Source: Alentia gelatinosa
Taxonomy: Eukaryota; Annelida; Polychaeta; Phyllodocida; Polynoidae
Assembly: GCA_950022655.1 (NCBI GenBank)
Contig: OX465587.1
Coordinates: 32,305,716 to 32,369,715, forward strand
Length of the DNA stretch: 64,000 nt
Direction of reading: 5' to 3'
Below are positions 54,991 to 64,000 of this stretch, one piece after another (position 1 is the stretch's first letter; every line of letters begins with the position of its first letter). The notes under the pieces are model-generated. The model ran no database searches, was not told where the DNA came from, and saw nothing but the letters and a program-made list of their open reading frames with translations. The position numbers were made by a program, and so were the translations under genes.

Positions 54991-55227
54991 ATGTATACCA
55001 TGTCTGTGTGCTAGTCTTGGGACCAGCGGAGGACGGGAGTGGCCTGTCACTGCTCCATTTATCGCTCGCCGGAAGTGGATTTATTTGTTACAGGAGGAGG
55101 CAGCAGAGCGCTGGGGTTTGGTGGCCGTCACTGCGTATTGATTTCTGGATGTCTGGTCCTGTGATGTCTGCTCCTCAACGACAGAGGAATGCGTGGCATC
55201 GTCAGAGTGTGTGAGCTTTTAACACGG

Positions 55228-56010
55228 AGCAGTTCTGTCAGCAAATGTATCCTGACAATCTCCAAATGGTGGGGCGAAATCTGTACCACCATCATAGTTA
55301 TAGTGAGTAAGGTTGGGATATTACATAGTTCTGTCAGCAAATGTATCCTGGAAATCTCCAAAAGGTGGGGCGAAATCTGTACCACCATAATAATTATAGT
55401 ATGTGAGGTTGTAATATTACACAGTTCTGTCAGCAAATGTATCCTGGCAATCTCCAAATCTGTACCATCATCATACCTATCGTGTGTGAGGCTGTGACAT
55501 TACACACTTATGTCAACAAATGTATCCTGGCAATCTCCAAATGATCGAGCGAAATCTATACCACCATCATAAGTAAAGTGTGAGGTTGTGATATTACTCT
55601 TAAGGCGATTGTATCGTAATCCACTTTCATTGAATAAAAATAAAAAGACACAGTTCTGTCAGCAAATGTATCCTGGCAATCTCCAAATGATGGGGGAAAT
55701 CTGTACCAACATAATAAGTATAATATGTGAGGTTGTGATATCACACAGTTCTGTCAGCAAATGTATCCTGGCAATCCCCAAATGATGTGGAAATCTGCGC
55801 GAACTTAATTTATACTACACCCTTAGCAGCGGGTAGTATTTCATACATGTTCGGCCGTAGGTGTATCAACAAATGTATCATGTCAAATTCTAAACGTGGG
55901 GGAAATCTGTACCACCATCATTATTATAGTGTGTGAGGCTGTGACTTTATACAATTATGTCAACAAATGTATCCTGGCAATCTCCAAATGGTGAAGAGAT
56001 CTATACCATC
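55228..56010. repeat. Minisatellite, ~95-bp unit
   Basis: About eight units with CAGTTCTGTCAGCAAATGTA then TCCTGGCAATCTCCAAATGG, GCGAAATCTGTACCACCATC and GTGTGAGGTTGTGATATTAC. One unit contains a short insert (55790-55870, TTAGCAGCGGGTAGTATTTC) that also occurs near 63650. Confidence 0.9.
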
Positions 56011-56449
56011 ACCATAACTATAGTGAATCTTCTTTTAGCAGTGTGCAGTTCTGTCAGCTTGTATCAGGGCAATCTGAGAAGTTGCAAAGCTAACTCGTTT
56101 AAATCCAGCCGCAGTGTGTTACTTAAACAACTATCTGTCACACATTTAAACAGCCTGTGAACATCAATGTACCAATGTTACCCAGTTCACTAATCTAATA
56201 CAACCAGTGTCTTACCGATATCATTCTGTCCTCTACAGAATCCTCCTGGCACTTACTGAATCTGCCTGTCACCCTGATCCCAAAGGAATATCCGGGCTCC
56301 ATGTGTTTGCCAGAATGTTGAAAAATTGGGTTTTATGGACTGTCAGAGTACGAAATTGAACTACTGCATCGTCACTATGTTGGGATGCTGAAAGGTTGAG
56401 TGTCGTAGTGTGTCGGACGCTTGTCGTAGTGTGTCCAGAGGTCAGTGGG

Positions 56450-56960
56450 CTCCTGGCCTTATCATAGCTGTATCAGAGTGTGTGGGAAGCAGTGGGAGCC
56501 CGGCTTTATCATAGCCATATCAGAGTCATTGGGAAGCAGTGTAAGTCCGGCTTTATCATAGCTGTATCAGAGGGTGAAGGAATTAGTAGGAGACCGGGTT
56601 TATCAGAAATGTATCGCAGTATGTGGGATTTAGTGGGAGCCCGGCTTTATTGTAGCTGTATCTGAGTGTGTTGGAGCCCGGCTTCATCGTAGCTATATCA
56701 GAGTGCATCGGAGCCAGGCTTTATTGTAGCCGTATCAGAGTGTGTGGGAAAAAGTGGGAGCCTGGCTTTATGATAGCCATATCAGAGTGTGCGGGTAGCA
56801 GTTGGAGCCCGGCTTTATGATAGCCGTATCAGAGTATGTAGGAAGCAGTGGGAGCCCAGCCTTATTGTAGCCTTATCAGAGTGTGCGGGAAGCAGTGGGA
56901 ACCCGGATTTATCATAGCAGTATGAGAGTGTGTCGGTAGCAGTTGGAGCCCGGCTTAACT
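56450..56960. repeat. Minisatellite, ~47-bp unit
   Basis: About 11 units with GGGAGCCCGGCTTTATCATA then GCTGTATCAGAGTGTGTGGG and AAGCAGT. A lone unit occurs at 62262-62306 (GGCTTTATCATAGCCATATC), 5 kb away. Confidence 0.9.
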
Positions 56961-57169
56961 GCTCACATAAGAGCCTTATTACTGCTGCACATCTCCTGCG
57001 CAGGTGAGTGGGTACTGAGGAGGGTGGAACCCCGCTCTGTGTAGCTGTAAGACTGTGTAAAGAGGTAAAGGTAGGGGGGGCAGGGCGTGGGTGTGTTGTG
57101 TGAGGTGGTTGTGTGGTGGGTGTGTAGTGTGTGGTTGTTTTGAGGTTGCTTTGTGGTTGTGTCATGATT

Positions 57170-57540
57170 ATGTGGTGGTTGTGTGTAGGTTGTGCGGTGG
57201 GTATATTATAGTTTCATCATAGTTGTGTCGTAGTTGTGTCACTGTTGTATCGTAAGTGTGTCGTAGGTGTGTCGTAGGTGTGTCGTAGGTGTGCCGTAAG
57301 TGTGTCATAACTGTCTCGTAAGTGTGTCATGGTTATATCATAAGTGTGTCGTCATAAGTGTCTTGTAGCTGTGTCACTGTTGTGTCGTAAGTGTGTCGTA
57401 GGTGTGTCGTAGTTGTGTCGTAGGTGTGTCGTGAGTGTGTCGTTGGTGGGTCGTAAGTGTGTCGTGCTTATATCATAAGTGTGTCGTCATAAGTGTTCTG
57501 TGGCTGTGTCATTGTTGTGTTGTAGGTTGGTCAGGGTGAT
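57170..57540. repeat. Short tandem array of GTGTCGTAAG words
   Basis: About 30 units of 10-11 bp (GTGTCGTAGGT, GTGTCGTAAGT) with interruptions. Preceded at 57080-57170 by GGTTGTGTGGTGGG-type low complexity. Confidence 0.9.
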
Positions 57541-57696
57541 GCCATGGTTGTCTTAAAAGTGTTGTGATGTATCATAAGGGCATGCTGAACCTGTTTAAAA
57601 TACCGCACATCACAAACATGTGTCATAGGTTGTCAAAGAGGCATTTCTTAAAAGCTTGTCATGCAATGTCTGAACAAACATCATAATATTATCATG

Positions 57697-57971
57697 AAAC
57701 ATCACAAAATTTCATATGATTGCTTATATGGCATGAGTTGTCTTCGCGGCATGATGTCACGAAGCGGAGCTGAGTGATATCTGTAGCCGAAGACAATGAA
57801 TGGTATATGAACAATTATATGAAATTGAGTGATGTTTAGATTTTATCCTACTCTGTTACATGTTTTTAACTTTATATGTCACCAGTGGCATATAAATATT
57901 TTATGCCATAACCGTGGCATACAGCTACACCATGTTAGGTCTATGGAGATTTATATGAGGGGTAGGATAAA
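57697..57971 (+). mobile_element. TH1 composite two-hairpin element
   Basis: P has arms AAACATCACAAAATTTCATA and complement, with the loop CACGAAGCGGAGCTGAGTGA. T runs TTTTATCCTACTC to GGGGTAGGATAAA with CATGTTAGGTCTATGG. Confidence 0.85.
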
Positions 57972-58024
57972 GTGTGTGAGCTGAGTGTGCACCTTGGTGA
58001 ACAGATGTAAAGTGGTAAACGGTG

Positions 58025-58336
58025 CACCCCTCTCATAATATCTCACCCTCTTTAAGTCGTATTCTGTACAAGGTTCTCGCTGTGCTCTATGGAAGAAGAA
58101 TTTTTAATGAACTAGGCTTAGAGCCTTGAAAATCCACTGGCACACAGTATTCCCACTGGGCGGCATCATTGAGATTATAGGAATCTTTGGGTTGCATTGA
58201 TGTACGTCTTTAGCACGGGAGGCAGGCCAATGGATTCTCAAGGCTCTAAGCCTAGTTCGTTAAGAATTCTTCTCCATAGAGCGTATTGAGAGTACAGAAT
58301 ACGACTTGGAGAGTGTGAGATCTTATGAGAGGGGTG
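58025..58336. mobile_element. Family A foldback element, full length
   Basis: Outer ends CACCCCTCTCATAATATC and GATCTTATGAGAGGGGTG, inner ~50-bp arms. The centre is inverted compared with 2953-3264. Flanked by GGTG and CACC. Confidence 0.9.
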
Positions 58337-58562
58337 CACCCAGAAGCTTCAGGGTAAACATCTGATGAAGTGTTTCAGCTAAACAACTATTCTGTCACAA
58401 ATTTAAACAGCCTGCCAACATCAATGTGCCTGCTTAGCCAGTTCATAAATCTAATACAACCAGTGTCTTAACATAACCCTTTATCATACATCGATCACGG
58501 AGACTCCATCCTAAACGTATATGGACTGGGGGCAGGGCGTGCCCCCATAAAAGCCTGCTAAC

Positions 58563-58680
58563 GACGTAGTTGACGACGTAATATCCTCGATAATCGCTCG
58601 GATTTACTACGCGTCAACTACTCGGAGATTACGGCCACTCGTACACAAAACCAGTCATTATTGTATATATATTTTATGAG
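58563..58680. mobile_element. TH8-type palindrome, left arm truncated
   Basis: GTAGTTGACGACGTAATATC, loop CCTCGATAATCGCTCGG, then the full right arm CGGAGATTACGGCCACTCGT. Partner copy at 60030-60180. Confidence 0.75.
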
Positions 58681-58689
58681 TATTGTATA

Positions 58690-59380
58690 ATATACTAATT
58701 TAATAATGTTTCTGAATTTTTTGTTCAAATATCCTGGATAAATCCCTGTGATTTTCGCTCAGAACAGGCTTGTTCAGCAAATTCCAAGTGAACGAAAAAG
58801 GAGGCGCGTAAAGGTAGAATCAAATACACTATTTTCTCTACCGGTCGGGGTTATTAATCACAATATTGTGATAGGGAACAGTCCCCGGAGGTTCGTATTT
58901 AATACCAAACTAATCAAATCTAATGAAAGTGCTGACTTTAATTAACAAGGGACTGGGTTATCGCCATATCTAGTTATGAAAGAGTCAATTAATTCCGTAC
59001 AGCTGGAACCTGTGTTGTTCTCACAGTAATAAAACGTAATACTGGTTACGGAGCTTCCAGAATGTTGATTAGACAAGGTAGGGGGTCTGACTGGCGGCCA
59101 ACATATTCTCCGGTTTCTTGATAATTATCTTATGCCCGCTAGTGATAATTAATCATCTTATAATTAGAAATATTTCCTAATTAAATCAGACGGCATGGGG
59201 TCATCATATTCTGCCTACAGTATACCACGCGATGTTGTATATGTCCGGCATGGTTATGATGTTGGTTTTAATTTGGTTAGAAAGGTGCAGATATACACAA
59301 TATTACCATGATTTTGATCTATTTGTGATCTATATATCCAAATGAGGAGGGTGGGAGACTGCAACAGAAATGTAGCGAAC
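58690..59380. other. Unique stretch
   Basis: No gene recognised. A 65-codon frame from 58748 contains a basic run but no known motif. Confidence 0.35.
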
Positions 59381-59382
59381 CT

Positions 59383-59520
59383 TAAAATAGACTCTATTCC
59401 ACTCGTTTGGCTGTGCCATAATTGTCACTCGGCTTCGCCTCGATGACGATTCGGGAGCATCCAAACTCGTGGAGTATTGTCTATTTATACGATTCTCGAT
59501 GCGTTTCTATATAAGTATTG
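59383..59520. mobile_element. TH4-type palindrome (unit P)
   Basis: Arms around CACTCGTTTGGCTGTGCC and the loop CACTCGGCTTCGCCTCGATG at 59426-59445. Outer arms TAGACTC/GTCTA as in 1074-1217. A TH8-like scrap (59545-59630) follows before unit T. Confidence 0.75.
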
Positions 59521-59751
59521 CAAGAAAAAAAAATCTGCATCATCGTATTCTCCACGTAGTGGACGCGTAGTTATATCTGAGCGATAGCGATGATATTGCA
59601 TAAGGTCAACTATGTTGTATTTTCTAAACATCATTCAAAATTTAGGTTATCAAAGGAAAGAAAATATGGCTGACGATTCACCCACGCATCAATTTGCACA
59701 CAAAAAGCAAAACTCATGGCATATTTTCAGTGGCTATGGATATTCATGCAT

Positions 59752-59976
59752 TATCTCACCCCTGACTCAAGTTTAGCCATAGGAATAACGTTAAAAATAC
59801 TAACAATCACCCAGGTAAAGTGACAAGACTTCGCCATTGCCGTGGTGGAGTGAATATGAGATGACATCATAGGCTATTAACCAATGTAACTGGATTTGCG
59901 AAGCAATTTGAATTATTCTGATATTGTGATTATCACAATATCATTATTATTTAATGTCAGTGAAAGGGGTGATATA
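59752..59976 (-). mobile_element. TH4-type unit T
   Basis: Reverse complement of the T unit at 1219-1399: TTATCTCACCCCTGACTC, GTTTAGCCATAGGAATAACG, a decayed central palindrome, ending GAAAGGGGTGATATA. Confidence 0.75.
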
Positions 59977-60029
59977 TACGCAATAATGATAATAGATTTG
60001 TTATTAATCTTGAAGGGGGGTAATAAATA

Positions 60030-60180
60030 CAATAACAACTGGTTTTGTATACGAATGACCGTAATCTCCTTGTAGTTGACGACGTAATATCCTCGCTATT
60101 CGCTCGGATATTACTACGCATCAACTACTCGGAGATTACGGCCACTCGTACACAAAATCCGTCATTATTGTGTATATATT
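60030..60180. mobile_element. TH8-type palindrome, full
   Basis: Arms AACTGGTTTTGTATACGAAT ... TAGTTGACGACGTAATATCC and complement, with the loop TCGCTATTCGCTC. Open frames crossing it come from the palindrome. Confidence 0.8.
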
Positions 60181-60683
60181 GTAAAATACGCAGTACTCCA
60201 CATGTGTTTGTCATGATGAACTATTTACTCCCATCCTTGTATACCCTGAATTTCCATTTGCATTATTAGAGATTGCAGGATATATACGTCCTATGTATCT
60301 CACCATGACACTTTTTGTGTCTAGTAATAACAGAGATGTCAGAATATCTTGATGTGTTTATTTGTTTGTGTTGCTCTCACCTCCTCCTTTCGTTCTGCTA
60401 TATGTGTGTTTAGTATAAGTGGGGGAAACTTTGATATTCCTATATTTCCTATGATAAGAGATGTCAGAATAATTTGATATGGTTATTTGTTCTGTGTTCT
60501 TGTTCTTGTTCCCTCCCCCCCCTCCCCCCCCCCCTACTTTCTGGACAATGTGTGTTTAGTATAATTTTTGGAGGGGGCTATGATATTTTTATATTTCCTA
60601 TAGTGAGAGAGATGTCAGAATGACTTGATGGGTTTATTTGTTTGTGCTTTCGCCTCCCCTGCTTTCTGGACAATGTATTTCTA

Positions 60684-60869
60684 GCACCATGGAGTTGTCC
60701 CATTACCTTAATTCCATATAAGGAATACAGTAGACCAAGTAGCCAATGACTGCATTCGCAGCAAACCCCGACCTTCACCCTGACCTCCTTACATAATATT
60801 TTCTCGGGCCTTGGGAGGGCTCTGCAGTTGAGAGTTGACCTCGAATCTAAGGGGCCACAACCACCCTCC
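60684..60869 (+). repeat. Dispersed element X, copy 2, in minisatellite
   Basis: From AGCACCATGGAGTTGTCCC to CACAACCACCCTCC, flanked by TAG at 60682-60684 and TAG at 60870-60872 (the first overlaps the possible start). It fixes the limits of X because the host array is periodic. Confidence 0.78.
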
Positions 60870-60901
60870 TAGTATAGGTTTGGGAGAGGGGCTTTGATAC
60901 T

Positions 60902-61180
60902 ATGGCGTCCACCTACTACGATAGAAATTTAGACCTACCGATATGGCACCGATACAAAAAGCAAGTATCTGAGACATATCGGGAAGGTGCAAAATCGTAG
61001 ACATATGTCTAGACATGCCAATCCGTCACACATTGTATGGGGTTTTTATCAGTGTCTAATCGCAGAAACGTGGTCAACTGCCCCGATATTAGGTGACCTT
61101 CCGACGCGATTTTGACTTTTTATCGGGAAGTGCATCATAGACCATATCAGAGCCATATCGTAGTAGGTGGACGCCAGGCC
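60902..61180. mobile_element. Family T MITE in minisatellite
   Basis: Right end GTAGTAGGTGGACGCCAGGC intact. The left end begins at GGCGTCCACCTACTACG and lacks the usual GGCCC. All T inner blocks present. Confidence 0.87.
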
Positions 61181-61300
61181 TTAGTATTTCTTATAATGAG
61201 AGAGATGTAAGAATGACATGATGTGTATATTTGTTTGCCTCCGTCTCCTATGTACAATGTTTGTGTAGCACAAGTGTGGGACATTGTTGTGGACCTAACC

Positions 61301-62150
61301 TTTGATCTCACACTGCCATCCCGAGGCCTATCCCGCGGCCAGTTATAGCAGGGTCACTAATTAGACTAATGAGCGTCACTAATTAACCAAGCATCGTAAA
61401 TCTGCACACAATGCGTGAATAGCATCACTCACATGTGATCACTCAGTAAATATTAGATGAACATCTATGTGAACTGCTCTGATTGCCTCCAACACGAAAA
61501 ACAATCAAATGATAAAATCTAATTGTGTAATTGCGTATACAACCAGAGTTATTACCATTAATTATTAGCAGTAAATCACCAGTGGACGGTAAAGTCAGTC
61601 CCTGCTGGCCATTTTGTGACGGGCGTCCATGTAATGAAAATGTAATAAGATATGCACTTTAAATGAGATGGGAAATCTTGTAATGGTTCATTGTATTGAT
61701 AGTGCATGGGGGACATTATCTATCGTACAGAACCCACTCCAGTACAGAATCTAAGCATCAATCCTACCGTGTGAATTCCACTTAAGCGCTCTAGCATCTT
61801 ACCTTGATATGGATATTTAGTCTCCTTTTACTAAAATGTCTTTATAAAGAAACAAACTTCAATTGAATTTTTTCCCGTTCGTACAGTGCCGAGCGCGGCG
61901 GAACAAATTTCAATTGATATTTTTATTGTAATTTTTTGTCCGTTCCGCTGGAGTGTGGTCTCCGTGGTTGGGAATAAAAATCTATTCAATTGATATTTTG
62001 TTCAGATTGACATCATTTTGACATCAGTGAATTCCTTTATGACAAATATAAGTCCTACGTCAGTGACACTGGCCTCACAGTTGTCACTGGTTCCCAGGGA
62101 CATTCCGCTGAGATGTATAATAAGCACCCACACACACTGGTGACCAGCGA
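61301..62150. other. Unique AT-rich stretch
   Basis: No gene recognised. TTTCAATTGATATTTT occurs near 61908 and TTCAATTGATATTTTG near 61984, a small direct repeat. Confidence 0.4.
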
Positions 62151-62260
62151 TGACCGCTCCCCCTGGCGGTAGGCGGGGCAGTGGACGTCCTGTGGGGGGC
62201 GGGCAGGGGGAGGTACAATAAAGGGGGGCACACCTGAGGGCATCCTCACCAGGTGGTCAC
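62140..62260. promoter_or_regulatory. GC-rich block with CTCF-like and GC-box words
   Basis: Minus strand CCGCCAGGGGGAGC near 62155-62168 matches CCASYAGRKGGCRS at 12 of 14 positions by my count. GGGGCGGGC and ACAATAAAGG follow. Possible promoter or boundary; no exon recognised. Confidence 0.3.
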
Positions 62261-62324
62261 TGGTCCTGGCTTTATCATAGCCATATCAGCGTGTGTGGTA
62301 AGCAATCCATACACGTCATCTCAC

Positions 62325-62428
62325 ATTCACTACGCTACGGCTGTGGCGTAGTATTGTCACTTTATGGGGGTGAGTATATTTCTATAATGTTATTCCTATG
62401 GCTAAACTTGTAGCAGGGGTGAGATAAA
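62325..62428 (+). mobile_element. TH4 unit T, right half
   Basis: TACGCTACGGCTGTGGCGTA (decayed central palindrome), then TTATTCCTATGGCTAAACTT and CAGGGGTGAGATAAA. Confidence 0.8.
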
Positions 62429-62575
62429 TTCCCTTGATTCTTGTATGTATGATCATAACATCACCTGTGATGTTCCTGTGTAATGTTGTGTCTTCCTTAA
62501 TAGTGAATGATAAAGCTCCCTAAGATCTGTGACCTGTGTGTAGCCTCACTCAGTCCTTCACCCACTAACCCAGCT

Positions 62576-63119
62576 GGGCCCGTTGCTCCAGGATTACGAC
62601 AGAGTTGCGGATAGCAGAATAGCGATCTGAGGGCCTGAACGTTGCTGCAGAAATTTTGAGGATCGTGTCGTAATCGCATAGGTACATCACCGCGTAAAAT
62701 ACTGCTTTTAGCAATACTTTTTACGCGGACCTTCACAACACTTCGGATCTATTGTTGTGAGTTAAATACAGCCTTATCTGATATTTCAAATAACGATCCA
62801 TGGTGGCACCTCCAATCCCCGCCACTTGTTCACCTACCAAGCGATCCACACCATTAGATGTCAGATCAGTTTTAATGGTAATGCCATCTGTATTTAATTC
62901 AAGAACTAATCAATTTTCCCATGTCTCATTCAATATGTGCCCCTGAATTTTTGTATCGCTATCGCATCGTAAAAAATAGCGATACCGCGGGAATATAGGG
63001 ATACGATCCGATATTACGTGAGCAACGCTTTTTCAGTCGGATTGTTAAAGTAATCGTAAAAATAAAATTGCAATCCGATTATAGCTAGCGATACCACAAA
63101 TAGTAGAGCAACGGGGCCC
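62576..63119. mobile_element. Family BB MITE, single copy
   Basis: About 544 bp between GGGCCCGTTGCTC and GAGCAACGGGGCCC. The interior has inverted words CGCTATCGCATCG and ATTGCAATCCGATTATAGC but no open frame of interest. No target duplication evident. Confidence 0.7.
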
Positions 63120-63150
63120 TGCGGATGTTCTCTCTGTGAGTAGGAGAAGT

Positions 63151-63405
63151 AAACGGCACAGAGTGATTGCTAGCTCCGCCATCTTCCGCCAGGGAATTGT
63201 AAGAAAGCCCCACTGAAGTCGGGGGACAACCACTTTTTTCTGTTATCATAATCTATAGAAACGAGGCTAAAACCCTCTCGTGGCAAACCGAGAAAAATAT
63301 TTTAGATAAAATCCATTGTAAACCGGATCCGCAATCTGGTGTTTTAGGTAGCGTCGGTGAGCAAGATGGCCACTCCCATGGCACAATAGCTATGTGTCAT
63401 ATAGC
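63151..63405 (+). repeat. Dispersed repeat family CC
   Basis: Partner of 36641-36895 with blocks in the same order (GGCACAGAGTGATTGCTAG, TCTTCCGCCAGGGAATTGTA, GAGCAAGATGGCCACTCCC). Directly follows BB. Confidence 0.75.
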
Positions 63406-63419
63406 AGTGTTTGTACTAA

Positions 63420-64000
63420 GAGGAAACGTGGTTACTAAGCCCGTAGGGATGGACGTTTGAGGTCTCTTGTAACATAAGGCTACGTTTTCTTATTTTTATA
63501 TAAAATTGATAAGAAAAAGCCATTCATTTACTCAATCATTCACATACTCAATTATTCACTTACTTAATTATTCACTGGCTAAGTCGTTGATTCAGAACTC
63601 ATTCACTACATCACAGTGAACCCGAACATTAATAATGATATACGCCTAGCAGCGGTTAGTATCTCATAGACGTTCGGCCATAGGTATTTGATGATAGTTA
63701 TTCTTGTAGTTACTTCGAGTCTACTATAGAGTCATCGTAAGCACAAGAGGTCATGGTAGTGTTTATACTATTAACCCATATAGTTATTGTTGGAAAAGTC
63801 CGTTAAAAAAAATATATATCTCCACATATTCTTTGAACAGCCGATTCTTCAAATTCTACAGTAACCACGATGTTAACAAGATCTATTTCGGTTTTACCTC
63901 TGGACATTGGCAAAAAGGCCTTATTGAATGAGGTCCGTGTTTATTTCCGAACGAGGGAATTAAGTGTTATAGCTAAATGATATCTTCAGGCTATTTGGTG
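63420..64000. other. Unique stretch at right edge
   Basis: No gene recognised. Short ATTCACTTACT/ATTCACATACT-type repeats at 63520-63580. TAGCAGCGGTTAGTATCTCA near 63650 matches the insert at 55.8 kb. Confidence 0.4.

Larger units (their letters stand above)
60320..61300. repeat. Minisatellite, ~125-bp unit, interrupted twice
   Basis: Units include GAGATGTCAGAATGACTTGA, GTTTATTTGTTTGTG, TTTCTGGACAATGTGTGTTT and GGGGCTATGATAT...TATTTCCTAT. Element X (60684-60869) and a T element (60902-61180) sit inside units, and the last unit resumes at 61184. A C-rich run lies near 60515-60532. Confidence 0.82.

Noticed and set aside
61860..61990. Possible foldback around TTTCAATTGATATTT
   Set aside because: The words are mainly direct, AT-rich and short; no arms extend beyond them.

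Overview
This 64 kb window looks like nuclear, gene-poor DNA from a metazoan, probably an invertebrate. I cannot name the species. The composition is AT-rich. It has long (TA)n, (GT)n and (GA)n tracts, many minisatellites, one decayed LINE, one tRNA-derived SINE and dozens of short non-autonomous DNA elements. I found no intact protein-coding gene. The longer open frames lie in tandem arrays, simple repeats or palindromic elements. The only recognisable protein similarity is a frameshifted LINE reverse-transcriptase C-terminus near 32.2-32.6 kb.

The repeats fall into four layers. (1) Palindromic MITE-like families (called P, Q, R, S, T, W here) mostly carry ends of the type GGCCCGTTTCCATTGGCC or GGCCCGGCGTCCACC. 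Some are flanked by TTA or TAA, as in PIF/Harbinger elements. Two copies interrupt a 78-bp minisatellite, so the empty target can be read from neighbouring units. (2) A set of composite elements (TH1-TH8) each combine a long palindrome (unit P) with a second unit bounded by short inverted repeats (unit T). The arms differ between classes, but most palindrome loops keep a version of CACTCGGCTTCGCCTCGTG. (3) Smaller families occur (A, X, Y, Z, AA, BB, CC, DD). (4) There are about 18 minisatellite arrays with units of 10 to 125 bp, several of them interrupted by elements of the other layers.

Layout: 0-8 kb holds minisatellites and A, TH4, TH1, Q, P and TH2 elements. 8-16 kb holds TH5, a TATA promoter candidate, TH6, a T-box motif cluster, a nested R/Q/P insertion and TH1/TH3. 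16-20 kb is mostly unique. 20-30 kb holds minisatellites, an array hit twice by MITEs, and a DR1 nuclear-receptor half-site array. 30-36 kb holds a TH5-in-TH5 nest, a near-perfect 115-bp hairpin, the LINE relic, Q copies and the SINE. 36-45 kb holds a regulatory-looking segment near 37.5-38 kb, P/R/Q/S nests and a TH2-in-TH3 nest. 45-54 kb holds W/X/T nesting, a pogo-like MITE in a minisatellite and a twin TCTCGCGAGA promoter candidate followed by a splice-donor consensus. 54-64 kb holds more minisatellites, TH1/TH4/TH8, A, X, T, BB and CC copies.

All family names are local labels. Identities and motif matches were judged by eye, and no database comparison was possible.
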